A stretch of DNA of 64,000 bases from Lottia gigantea (taxonomy: Eukaryota; Mollusca; Gastropoda; Lottiidae). The stretch is from contig NW_008711113.1 in assembly GCF_000327385.1 (NCBI RefSeq), positions 712,826 through 776,825 of the forward strand. Direction: 5' to 3'. The position numbers and the translations under genes were made by a program. The notes beneath the pieces are model-generated. The model was not told where the DNA came from and ran no database searches. It saw only the letters and a program-made list of their open reading frames with translations. This document shows positions 50,642-62,747 of the stretch, piece after piece (the stretch's first letter is position 1; each line of letters starts with the position of its first letter).

Positions 50642-50765
50642 GTGCTACTTTTTTTTCTTTGTAATGGAGCAACGTCACATAGTGTCGACAAATTTAGTTA
50701 CGATCGAGTCTCACATTCTGAAGTTGAGGATCAGATCGCAGCATATTGCATTTTTGACGCTGTAG

Positions 50766-53700
50766 AATGATATTAAAGTCACAAACAACATAAAACAACT
50801 ATTGGACGAATAATGTTTATGAAGTCCGCTTCAAGCTAACATATTATCGCAGAATATTGGGAATACAATACTAGGGAACGCACAGAACGGTCAGCTTCCA
50901 CAGTACAACAAAGTGATATGTCAGACTTAGTAATATGAAAACAATCATTTCTAGTGTCTGTGTGTATCTGTACAAAGTAAGAAATCTTCGATCGTGTATC
51001 GTCTATAATATTCATAGATAATTTCTACAGTTTAGATATAATTTAAATATAATCCTTCGTTATCTACGTCCATATGTCGGTATCAAATTACTAAGTCAAA
51101 AGTCGTATTTCAAGTCACGTCGCTTTTGTTTTTGAAGTGGATCTAGTCAATAGAACATGGACCATTGGAACCTGTCTGTTATCAATGTTAGGAAATTCAA
51201 TATGGGCAGTTCCCTTTCTATAAAAGTCATATCTTGAAAATTACTAATCCTCGATCTGATAGATATGGCGTTTCGGTTTGTTTGAATTTGAATAATGTAT
51301 ATTGTGTACACCAGTATTGCGCATTGAGCTTCGTCATCAGCGTCATGATGCGGACTTGGGATCTGGAGACTCGTCTTCCATTTCTAATGTCAGCATAACT
51401 ACTATTGTTCATTGTTATGTTCATTACCATTACACCCCGATAGGCCGATGATTCTGCTTTGTGTTCAGGACTGTTCATGAGGTTATATTCAACATCCAAG
51501 TAAAAAATCTTATCGAATTTGAGTTATAGTTTGACAGGTGAAGTCAGACACAATCCACACCTCATGTTACTCAGTGACTGGGTTTTTCAGAACGGCATCC
51601 CTTATTGAGGGTGCAAATATGCTTTTAAAAAAAGTTTATTTTGTCTATTTATTCCCATTATAAATGCTTTCTTTCAAATGGATTCTGAAGCTATCTCAAG
51701 TCTCGATTTGTGTGCAATGCGTTTTGTGCATTAACATCCACTGGTGTACTTGAAAAATTTTACTTGTGACGCAGATCCAATAAGCAGTAAATTTTATCTT
51801 AATCCCTGAAATTGCTGTTTATGAGTAAAATTTGTGGCTAAATGAAGAGACATCAACTGAAAGATTGCTGAATTCAATCAAAATATCCACTATGAAGATA
51901 TTCCAGAAATTCCAATAAAGTAATGTATGAACACTTCAAGATATTGCAATCTGTTGAAAGGTGCTGAAATCAAATAACCTCTAGTAATAGATTAATTTAA
52001 TCTTTAAGTGAAATGTTTAATAAAATTATTTTCACAAGTACGTCTTCGTTTAGATGTCTGCTTGTCCGACTAAAAGCCTTCTATAATTAAATATAAGATA
52101 GTTGGTCTTGCACTTAAGGACGATTTCGTGTGATACATCATTGAATTGAATCGAAAATGTGTTTAATTGGACATCGCTGATTGACAATATTAAACATTTA
52201 CCCTTTCCCTTTACCCGCTAGATGAATACTATTGGACCTTGTTGGACAAAACCTACCTAATTCATAGCTACATATTTATTGTATAAATATTATATTTGAT
52301 TTAAAATTGTAGTTTATCTTGATATAAGTGTATTTAAGGTTTCTTAATTTACATGCTGTATTAATATTTCGGGGAAGGGGGAGGGGGGATTTTGGTTGAT
52401 TTGAAATATTTCATGAAGAAAATGGAATAAACGATCTGGAACGGCTAGTTCCTTTTCTTCTGTTGAACATAGCTTGCTCATTGACTGCCGTATTTGATTC
52501 CGCATCGCCTACTAGTAGACTTTGATTAAATACATGTACAGAGTCGATGGTATAGAGCCCACGTTCGACAATGGTAAAATCATCTAATGCATCGTTTATT
52601 TCGTAGTTTCAGAGGGGATTCAGAACAAAAAACAAAGATCTCGAAGACATTGGTCGTGGCATCAAAAAGAAATTGTCACAATGACACCTACATAACAGTA
52701 CTTGGCAAACAACAACAAATACTTGTTGACCATACATCTACGTAATTTCATTGAACTGATATGATTATGACACATATATCAGTCCTCATTGCGGTGAAAT
52801 ATGGACGTATCTTGCACTTTGGTTGCCGAGTTGGTTAGTTTCTGTAATTGCTCTTACAGGCCAATGAATACAGAACATGTTTACAACCGACAGGTCATTC
52901 TTATTAACCATCATAACATCAATAAAGTCATAAATGAAATTGGTTGTCAGACCAAAAACCATTTCCAACAGCCAAGTCTAGATTAAGTACATTTATTATT
53001 TGTATCTAATGTGATCGAGACTGAACAGTGCTTTATTTACGAAGGTCTCTTGAGGCTTGTAAGAGGGCACAAACCATTAAAGTACAGTAGTTGATTTTGA
53101 TTTTGACAAGAGCTAATATACAAGGTTATGCGAATGCCATAATTATTTATGATAATTGGTTCGTTTAAATCCGGCAATATGATGTGTTTGCCTTTAAGTA
53201 AAGAATGATTCAAACCAGTTCCACAGTGAAAGGATTATATATGTTGAAGTATATGCCGTTATTGCCCATACGAAAAATGTTGGATGAAAAAAATTGGCAC
53301 CAAAACATCTTAGCTTATTATCTTGGACATGCACTAACGAGGTCTCTTGATAGTAAAAAGAGTCTTATCCCAATATCCTGGCAAATATTTTCCTCATTTC
53401 TCACAGCATGGCATGTATATTGAAAGCATTTCAGAAAAGGAAATAATCTAGGCTACTCCAACTGTCATGTCCAAATTTTTCTCATTGCAGTAGCCTATGT
53501 CGTCTTCATAAGAACAATCAGAAGCAAGTTCAATTCCATTCCATTTGCCCATTAAAATCTTGAGTTGTATTTATTTCATAAAGCTCAAAAGGTATTCGAG
53601 ATGTCAGACGAGTGTTAATTAGAAAGCATTGATGTCATTTCATTTTTCTTCTCTAATCACCGAATTTGAATAAACAGTCTCAAGATCTGTAGAATGTAAT

Positions 53701-55133
53701 ATTAGGTTTTGACAAATTATTGATATCATTCTAAATGACTTAGATATCTTGAGGAAACAGATAGTACAAAGCGTGAACTTCTGACTATCAAAACTTCACT
53801 TCTGTGTCCTCAAGGGGGATTACTTCTTCGAAAAACTAGATCCAATAACGGACCATTCTGACTCGACCACAACAATTTTTTTTAATGTATAATTGTATAC
53901 GAATATATTTTGTGCTTGTATTAGAATCGCGGTCTAATTTTCTCTTTCTCAAAATTTAAGTGGTTATCACATATTATGATTTTGATCAGATACTTAGTAC
54001 GTGATATTTACGGAATTTCAATGGGATTTGCGGTATATTGTTGAATTTCGTGATTTGGCATGAGCTGTCATTCAAATTCCTGATCTTGGTCAGATCTCTA
54101 TATGAAAAGACCTTTTCGTGTGCACTGTTTGAAAATCCCCTCCCATTTACCTTAGTGAGGTAAGAGTAAAGATTTTTTTTTGTCTGGACAGCGCCATTAG
54201 CCTATTCCTTTCCTATTCCTCGTGGTATGTTGTCTAGCCTATTGTACAGGAATGTCCCCTGATGGCTGATGTCGTGATAACTTAAATAATTTGTTCATCA
54301 CGCGACAGATATTAAAACTCTTCTAGAAATATCAGAAATTTAGTCTACATGTTAATAGATAATGGCCAACTGTCACATGTTATATTCATCTCTCAAATCT
54401 AGTTTGATCTCTCAAGTTTTCTACAAGAACATATAGACAGCTTCAGATTGGGTTACTCAAGACGAACAACGTCATGAAATGTGGATTTTGCCAGAAAAGT
54501 ATCAGTAGAAATACTTACAAAACTTTTTTCTGTCAAAAGCACAGTCATAATTTGGCTGAATTGGTCATTCTAGAGAAGGACATCATCGATTTGATCCAAG
54601 GTAAAAATCAATGGGCTTATGTTCGAGAACGACTTTATTTGAAAAGATAGCTTGTCAGGCAAGGTAACATACTCCAATATCAGAAATGACAACAAAATCT
54701 TTAATGAAGTCAAGACAAATCTGTTCATATCAAAACAAAACACTGAGTTTCACGCCATGCGATCTTCAGGCAACTAGTCTTTTCAGCTCTTACCCCTATT
54801 TCAGCACCCGACTCTAATAGAGGTTTGACAAGTAGTACTTGAGCGAGTATCATGCATTCGAATAAAGTATCATGACTATTTGCAACGTAGTGCACTTCAT
54901 GCATTTATATTCCTCAGGATGATATATGGCCACTTTTACTGGCACTGATAAGAATGTCTAGAATGCACCATAAAACCCACAGAACAAGTATATAAATAAC
55001 ACGGCCATAATAATATGATTTTCAGCCTTGATAGATTGATTGCCTACTCAAATATTCTGTTTGTTTTATCATTAGTCATAAATCAGAAACCATTATCATT
55101 TCTAATTATTCTCTGGTATTAATTGCTATCGTG
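50766..55133. other. Unassigned sequence with one G-rich tract
   Basis: No supportable gene. The G-rich tract GGGGAAGGGGGAGGGGGG lies at 52371-52388. The rest is AT-rich without recognised repeats. Confidence 0.45.
52371..52388 (+). other. G-rich tract with possible quadruplex potential
   Basis: Runs of 4, 5 and 6 G are separated by AA and A, an isolated G-rich island in AT-rich DNA. A four-tract quadruplex would need the last run to be split or the GG at about 52394 to join. Confidence 0.5.
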
Positions 55134-55533
55134 TTGATAAAACACTCAACAAAACGCTATTTAATATGAGGTGGAATTAACGAAACATGTGCAAAATTAA
55201 TATCCTATGCATGGTATTTCATTTTTGTCGTGGAGTGGAACTTTTTGTTATTCATCGTTTTGTACGCTCAACAAATGTTTTGTTAACGTGCCGATTGCTA
55301 CTTCCTGTACCCTGAAAATGAATTGATACAACACTCAACATAACGCTGTTTAATATGAGGTATAACTAACGAAACATATGCAACATTATTATCATATGCA
55401 ATTAATATCATATGCATAATGGTTATGTTTTAATTTTTTTGTTACGAAATCAAACGATATGCCATCATGCTTTTTGTACACGCAACATATACTTTTAACG
55501 TTCCAATTACTACTCCCAAACTTTTAAAAATAA
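55134..55533. repeat. Tandem duplication of about 190-210 bp
   Basis: The units start TTGATAAAACACTCAACAAA (55134) and TTGATACAACACTCAACATA (55323). They share AACGCT.TTTAATATGAGGT, CTAACGAAACAT-type and TTTTGTAC.C.CAACA parts, and end in TACTTCCTG or TACTCCCAA before AATTGA. The second copy carries an extra TATCATATGCAAT-type duplication. The start of a third unit (AATTGACAACAC) follows at about 55532. Confidence 0.85.
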
Positions 55534-56346
55534 TTGACAACACGAAACCCGAAATCTTAAACAACATATACTTTAAAGGTATCCAATGACAAATTCTCGG
55601 AATGCTCGTATACCGAACCTTTCTGATAATTTTTTACGCTTAACCAAATATTTAAACCACTCGTTATGATGAGCCCTATCCCCTAGGCTTGACACCCATA
55701 TATTCACGCTTCAGATACCATCAATACACGATACGGAGAAGCATATAAAATGGTCGAGGTTATGATTTATACACGACAGATAAATCTGTGTAAATAAATA
55801 GCAAATGACCATATGTAATTTTAAACAAAAGATATGAAACCTTGCTTTACTTGGACCACCGGTAGGCAACCAAGGTTTCGCTTTGAAAACAAATTGCAAT
55901 ATAATACAATTTGAAAACTAAGGTAATATGATTAGGTTAAAAGCTACATTTACATTCGTTTTGTTTTTTGACTTACTGAATCAAATTTCTGGAACACTAC
56001 TGTAATTTAGTATTACAAGGGACTTGGCATAAATTCTGCCCGTCTGAAATACGACCCATCCTTATCCACTGACCCACATGAAGGTACATAGAACACCTGA
56101 AGGTATGGTTCTTGACATAATTAGATACTACAGTATTTCAAGTGGAAACATGTGTTTTGGGTTCGATTCTGTTTCTACTTAAAATAATGATATCTTACAC
56201 TAGTTGGCCACCTGAAAATTTCCATTTCTGAACCATTCTTAAATTGTTTCTTTTTGATATAAGAAGTTTCTTTTTTTTCTCTTTCGTTTTAATAATTTTC
56301 GCCCAAAACACCCAGTCGATGGCTGCGTTCTGCTGAAGAACAAAAC
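55534..56346. other. Unassigned sequence
   Basis: No gene or further repeat was recognised. Confidence 0.5.
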
Positions 56347-56441
56347 GTTTGGATACGTTTTGTAACGTTGATTTGTCCTTAATGTAAGTAGTGTAGGTAA
56401 ATACAGTAAGGACAAATCAATGTTACAAAACGTATCCAAAC
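56347..56441. repeat. Inverted repeat: 35-bp arms, 25-base loop
   Basis: The left arm 56347-56381 begins GTTTGGATACGTTTTGTAAC and the right arm 56407-56441 ends GTTACAAAACGTATCCAAAC. The arms pair along 35 bp with one mismatch. The loop is 56382-56406. Outside the arms CAAAAC on the left and its complement on the right also match, with about 11 extra bases on the right. This could be a short non-autonomous DNA element or the precursor of a hairpin RNA. No target-site duplication is evident. Confidence 0.93.
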
Positions 56442-59399
56442 ATATACAAAATGTTTTGTAAAATTAAATAAATCTAAAAAAGACAACTGAACTCCGGAGG
56501 ATACCTATATGAATGATTTACAGAGTTGGGAATATCATAAGCTAACAATCCAATCGCACAAAACTCAAGTAAATCGTTTCGTATTATGGAAACAGAGCTA
56601 AAATATCAACTTAGACAAAAAGGGTTTTGGAATAACAGAAACGATTCTTGCAAGTCTTCGATGTATCGTTCACTTTTAAATTTTCATTGTCATTAAATTT
56701 AATTTTTTTGGAATATATACATATTTATGGTGGTTGAATATCTTACCAAAAATTAGAAACGAAATGGTTATGAAAAAAAAAACATTTGTACATTCAATAA
56801 AACAAACCGTTTCGTGTCGTTGTAATTGAAGGGAATACAATACTAGTGAACTCAATTTTAGTAAAAAGTACAACTAAACGCAGGGCTATCCTTCACACAC
56901 AACATTAGTGTTTCTTTCCAAATTGAATTTTAACTTCAGTCGATCATGTGATGACCTTGGGACAAGAAAGTAAATGAAAGCAAAACTTGAACTGCGACCT
57001 TAAATTTGGAGTGTTCTGTTTGTGATAAGGATACATATACAAAATGCATGTTTACACACATTAATTTGGTACTACATAAAGATTATTCTCAAATATTGAC
57101 ATAATTTCTTTCTATAACTACTATGAATGCACGAAACAATCCATCATACAACTTTCAAAAAAATTACCAAACACAAAGCGAGACAATTCGTTGAAAGGGC
57201 GATCAAGATGGCTTAAGAAATAATAAATAATGGACAATTTGTTTTGCCCGAGGCGTAATTTTTCAGCAGTAGCCAATTACTTGAGGTGAATGCGTGGATA
57301 AAGTACTATACTTCAGCTATGCAAACAAAGGTAAATACTGTTTTCAGAACGGAAATTCGACCAAAAAAAAAACGAAAGTGGTTATTATCAAGAATAAATT
57401 ATGCGAAAACACTATTTCTTCTTATTTGTTTTTGATTTTTAAAAAAAAAAAAATATTACGCATTTGAATTTTCAATTCTGCCAATTTATGTTTTCCATGG
57501 TAGAATGGTTTACTGGTTTGATAATGGTTGATTTAACCTGTCGGCGTTCAACTTATCGCCAAAACCACTACTAATATAAAACTGCTGTAAAATCGTTTCG
57601 GTAGAAAAGCACAAAGGTTTCGAAACATTGATTTGAGCACAGGACACATATTTGAAAAATACTTTCAAACGATTAAGAATTTTGACGTTGAGGAAATTGT
57701 TTTAATCCCGATTGCTTTACGTTACCGGCATGTATAAACCAGTTGTCAAAGATGTTTCGTCTCTCCTACGTTTACGAAAATATTTCTACAGAAAGCTACG
57801 AAACGTTGCCAAAAAAAATGAACGCAGATCAGAGCTAATGCACATTCACTCACATATTTGACGCAGATACCAAATTAATTTCAAGTACACCCCTTGATCA
57901 AAATTGAATGTAGTTTGTTATTTTTGATAATTACAAGGTGCATAACTATTCAAATTCCATGGGAAGATAAATAGAAAACCTCGACCCTTAAAATGCAAAT
58001 TATCACCTTACAGTAGCCGCAAGCTACCCTAAGATTTTGATAAGTACAAATACATAAATAGTCTGAAAGGGGTTCTTGATTGTTGTTTGCTTAGCGCTTA
58101 AGAAAATTCTTCAATATGCATTCAAAAGAGTTTAAGTTTGAATGCATGTTTTGGATGTGTTTACAACAGTTTTATCAATCATTGGGAATTGTTCATATGC
58201 AAATCGACCGACCACCTTTGCCAAGGGGTCTACTGATCATGACATGGGGTTTTTACCCTTTCGTATTCGCATACAGGAATTTATATGCTGTTTATATGAG
58301 AGGAAGTTTCTCCTTCGAAAGACCACACCTCGTAAATTTAATTATTACCTATTAAAATACATAGATAAATTTTCAAGGAAATAGAAATAAACGAAAGGAT
58401 GTACAGGAATTCTTAGAGTAGTCAATGGGATCCTAATAGAAATATTTTCCTGGTTGATTTCATTGACTCATAACTATCTATGACCTCAAAACGATTTTAC
58501 ATACTCGTCTGAATGAAAATTTCTTGATTCAAAAGACCACATCTCTTTCATTTATATTATTACAACTCTTTATTTTACAAAAGACAAGAAAGAAATTTCC
58601 AATAAATTCAGTTTCTGTGAATGACCGAAAAATTTTGCATGAATTATTCGACGAAGGGAAAAAAATTAAATAACATAATTTCCTCTGCGAAAAAAAAAAG
58701 TTACCGAGATGGAACTAATTCAAATAAATTGGGCAGTGTTAAAGATCCCTGGCTTCTCAGAATAAGGTAAGTACCTTGTTAGACACCAACTCGTCGCCTG
58801 ATCTTTTCTCCAGAAATTTAATTTAGAGTGTTACTTGAGGCATTGTCTACGGACTAATTCAATAACTTCTAGAAATCTTGTCAAATGTCAAGATGGAATC
58901 GAAAAACTCAACAGCCCTTCCAGGGATAGACGTGTGACAGGCTTATTTTCCTCCTGGTCACAAGAACTAGCTGTCAATATTAAGACACAAACATGAAGTG
59001 TGGAAGTACGCGAGCAAAATTAATTTGTGTGGACAATTACCGAAGTAATTCGCTAGTGAACTTTTATATTGGCAATAAAAAGAGAGAAAATGCAATTGAG
59101 TCAATCAGTCAGCTTCCTAACTAAATCTCTTTTCCACAATAGACCTGTCTTTAGCCTCTAGAAAATGCCACTAGAAATTATGTAAATTCTGACAATTAGA
59201 TTCCGAGCTAAGGCTTGGACAAGCAGGGCGATTTCAGATTTAGTTTAAGACTTGCAGAATTAGATTTAGGCCCCGTTCCAAAAAACTTATGAGCAATAAT
59301 ATCGTAGGCGTTGAATTTTACATTGAGAAATAGCACTCACCACATTTGCTTTTGGAATTGGGCCTGAAACATGGGTTTTGGCATAAGATGAGATGTACA
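56442..59399. other. Unassigned sequence
   Basis: No supportable gene. A-tracts lie at 57364-57375 and 57440-57453. A plus-strand pair of overlapping 79-80-codon frames at 58116-58384 is without recognisable domain. Confidence 0.45.
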
Positions 59400-59640
59400 T
59401 GCCTGGTGAGGATGCTGAATCTATAACACACGTTAGCATAATGTGACGACCCGATGAGGATCCTGTATCAAAAACACAGGTCAGCATTAGATAGTGATGA
59501 TATATCTCAAACACGCGTCGACATCATGAGATGAGCTTTTTTAGGCTTGATGAAGTTGCATGATCTTATACACGCGTCACTGCATAAATTATTTAATAAG
59601 GCCTGCTGGCAATGTTGTACCTTAAACACGCTTCGGTAGC
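59400..59640. repeat. Degenerate minisatellite, about 40-60-bp spacing
   Basis: The motif AACAC(A/G)CG(T/C)T..GCAT, often preceded by CTGATGAGGAT or a TCTATA-like segment, recurs near 59425, 59472, 59509, 59571 and 59625. The spacing is irregular. A minus-strand frame across it yields repeated peptides (LMLTCVFDTGSSSG and IMLTCVIDSASSPG), which reflects the DNA repeat rather than a gene. Confidence 0.7.
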
Positions 59641-61667
59641 ATGAATATAACTGTAGTCACTTGATCATTTAGTTATCAGACTTATTTAGAATAGTTCCTG
59701 TAACGAATGTGATCAGAGACAGACGATATTGCTAAGATCACGATCACCATATAGACTCCGACCCTACAGAGAATCATTTTTAATTTCCTTATTTTTCTGA
59801 GTTTGACAGTCCGGATCAATTACTTCTGAAATTGTTTTAATCGATTCTTGAAATCTCACTTCATTTCTGTTTACCTTTGATAGTGAGCTAGAAATTTCTT
59901 TTCTGTTGTCTCGACTTTGTGACTCGGGTATGATGCAAAACCATTGATTCCCAAAATTGAAGGTTGTCATTGAAAGATTGGGGATCAGATTTCGGTTTGA
60001 ATAGATATTGCCCAGTCCAATGGCTAATGGTAAAAACAAAACAGAATATCTTCTAACTTGTTACAAGCCAACAAAGTTTGAACTGCAAGGATTACTCCAT
60101 TTTAACTTATTGAGGTTCTCTTTATGACTGTAATATCTTGAAATTAATCTAAGAACGTCTATGAGAATTATTTCATTTGGAAAGATCCGTCAAGTTTGCG
60201 AATTTTTTGGATTTCAAAAGCAAACGTTTAACAGAAGCAGGCCGCTATTGTAGCAAAAAGGAAGCATATAGTTATGTATACAATTCCTATACAAGTAATT
60301 GTCTTTGAAAAATAGTAATTCAAGATGGCGAAAAGTGTTACTCTTGGTTGATCAAGACGAAGTTCCCGTCGAAATGTCAGGATCATTCCTATGACGATTG
60401 TCTTTGATAGGTTATTTTAAATCCTGTCCTAGTATGTTTCCCAGGGAGATTGCAGACGTTATTTTTCCAATATCCTATCATTGTCACTGATGTTTGCTAA
60501 TAATTAACTAAGTAAATACTTTACTGATTGGAATAAAGGAGTCACTGCCGCGTTTAAGTCTAACAGTCATGTCTTTTACAACCCGCTTGATTTGTGAGCA
60601 AATACTGGAGAATACTGAATGTAAGACGTCAGGAACTGTTGTAAATATGACGTTAATGGTAAAGTTCCTCTAAAGGACGATCTATGAACTATGATGTGTA
60701 AGGGATGCCAATGATGATTAATTATATCTGTGGCATTATTTTCACAAATATTATTAAATCCAATCAAAGCGTTCTTCGAAATTATTTTACATTATTCATA
60801 TGTAAATTTGTTTCAGCGATTGACATCCTACATTTGAGTCATGATCATTGTGAGGTCAAATGTCGTTCAAGGTGTGATGATCTGATAATTCACATAGATA
60901 TTTAGTTTTTATAATTTCTATGGGAAAAATTACATTGCATATTTTCATGAGTAAAAGTAAAAATTGGTCGGTCTTGACATCATTTTATATTTGAGAATTT
61001 GAGCTAGGATCTGCGTGAGCTCGAATGTCGTTCAAGATGTGATCAGCCAACGTCAGCTTGTAACGATCTAGCTACATGGCAAGTCGAAAATCAACTACTC
61101 AGAGCTTTTGGATCCAACAGAGCTCACGTTGTATTCCTTAAGAAAATTACGAAATCTCTTATTTACCCATGTATGATAATGAGAATTCTAGATATCAAAA
61201 GAAAATAACAATTAAGACATCATGGTGAGCGGAGATTAGAAATGGATCTTTAATTAACTATTTGTCTGGCGGTAATAACTTTTTGACTTTGTTAACAATG
61301 ACAGTCGAACTACTTAATCATGGATGACTAAACATTTTGCGTGGGCACCTTCAATGGTCAAGTCAATACTTCTGTCGTTAATGTATATAGGCCTATCATA
61401 CTGTGAACTTACGGAAGTTAACCATAATGTTTTCCACTCCTACTGAAAAATAAATGATCCAAAGGAGCATTGATTAACTTCTTCGCAGATATAAACCAGA
61501 AAATAATGAACACTTTTACAGAGATTTTCATTGTACCAAAGAGCCTTTGGTAGATCATTTCCAGCTCCAAATCGTGCAATATTGTGTGAAGCAGTTTGTG
61601 ATAACAGAATATAAGTCTTATATTCTTAGTAGATCTGCTTTTGTTATGTGTCTTGACTACGTGCAAA
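59641..61667. other. Unassigned sequence
   Basis: No supportable gene. Two segments containing TGTCGTTCAAG.TGTGAT (near 60859 and 61026), each preceded by GAGGTCAAA or GAGCTCGAA and TGACATC further upstream, form a diverged duplication with about 165-bp spacing. Confidence 0.45.
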
Positions 61668-61772
61668 GTCCATTATAATAGCCCCAATTTCTCGAACATT
61701 AAGTCCATTAGAACTGGCCCTAATTGTGTAGTATTACGTCCATTATGACTAGTCTCAATTTAAGCTGATTTA
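61668..61772. repeat. 35-bp tandem repeat, three diverged copies
   Basis: GTCCATTAnnACTnGCCCnAATT-type units begin at 61668, 61703 and 61738, exactly 35 bp apart, and differ by several bases. Confidence 0.85.
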
Positions 61773-61805
61773 TATATGAAATGGGGGGCGTATATTGTCC
61801 ACAAT

Positions 61806-62672
61806 TGCTCGTTAACACTCTACAAGACATAATTCTTGACGAATTTGACAAAACTTGTTCGTAATCACCCAAGGATGAACCCTATTGAAAATCAGAAGAA
61901 TCGAAAAATATTTAATGTAAGTTATTGCCCTTGTTCTTGAAAACGCGTTCAATTTTTAGCTCGTGAACACTCTAGAAGGGACAATTCTTGACGGATTTTA
62001 ACGAAACTTGGCATGAGTGTTCGTAATCACCCACGGATGAACCCTATTAAAAATTAGAAGAACCGAAATATATTTAGTATGAGTTATTGCCCTTGTTCTT
62101 GAAAACGCGTTCAATTTTTAGCTCGTAAACACTCTAGAAGACACAATTCTTGATGGATTTTGACGAAACTTGGCATGAGTGTTTGTTATCAACAAGTATA
62201 AACCCTATTGAAAATCAGAAAAACCGAACAATATTTAGTATGAGTTATTGCCCTTGTTCTTGAAAACACGTTTAATTTTTAGCTCGTAAACACTCTGGAA
62301 GGCACAATTCTTGATGGATTTTGACGAAACTTGGTGTGAGTGTTCGTAATCACCCAAGGATGAACCCTATTGAAAATCAGAAGAATCGAAAAATATTTAG
62401 TATGAGTTATTGCCCTTGTTCTTGAAAACTCGTTCTATTTTTAGCTCGTAATCATTCTAGAAGGCACAATTCTTCATGGATTTTGACGAAACTTGGTGTG
62501 AGTGTTCGTAATCACCCAAGGATGAACCCTATTGAAAATCAGAAGAATTTAAAAATATTTAGTATGAGTTATTGCCTTTGTTCTTGAAAACGCTTTGAAA
62601 TTTAGCTCTTAAACACTAAAAGGCATGATTCTTGCTGGATTTTGACAAAACTTGGTTTTATTGTTCATTCCC
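61806..62672 (+). repeat. 161-bp tandem array, just over five copies
   Basis: Units begin TAGCTCGTAAACACTCTAGA at about 61806, 61958, 62120, 62281, 62443 and 62604 (the last partial). Steps are 161-162 bp, except the first (152), which lacks about ten bases. Internal landmarks are GATTTTGACGAAACTTGG, GATGAACCCTATTGAAAATC and GTATGAGTTATTGCCCTTG. Copies are roughly 90% alike and the last decays. From memory, closely similar repeats occur in many mollusc genomes; this is the strongest hint to the organism group. Confidence 0.95.
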
Positions 62673-62696
62673 GCGCTGAAGATTGAATATTTACCT

Positions 62697-62747
62697 TCTA
62701 GAGTTTTCACGAGCTAAAAATTGAACACGGGAAATAACTCATACTCC
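62697..62747 (-). repeat. Inverted partial copy of the 161-bp unit
   Basis: On the minus strand this reads AGTATGAGTTATTTCCCGTG, then TTCAATTTTTAGCTCGTGAA and AACTCTAGA, which is the junction region of two units of the neighbouring array. It lies in opposite orientation 25 bases after the array ends, so the end of the array can fold back on itself. Confidence 0.85.

Noticed and set aside
59287-59514. Minus-strand frame with repeated peptides LMLTCVFDTGSSSG and IMLTCVIDSASSPG
   Set aside because: The peptide repeat is explained by the underlying minisatellite and there is no gene context.
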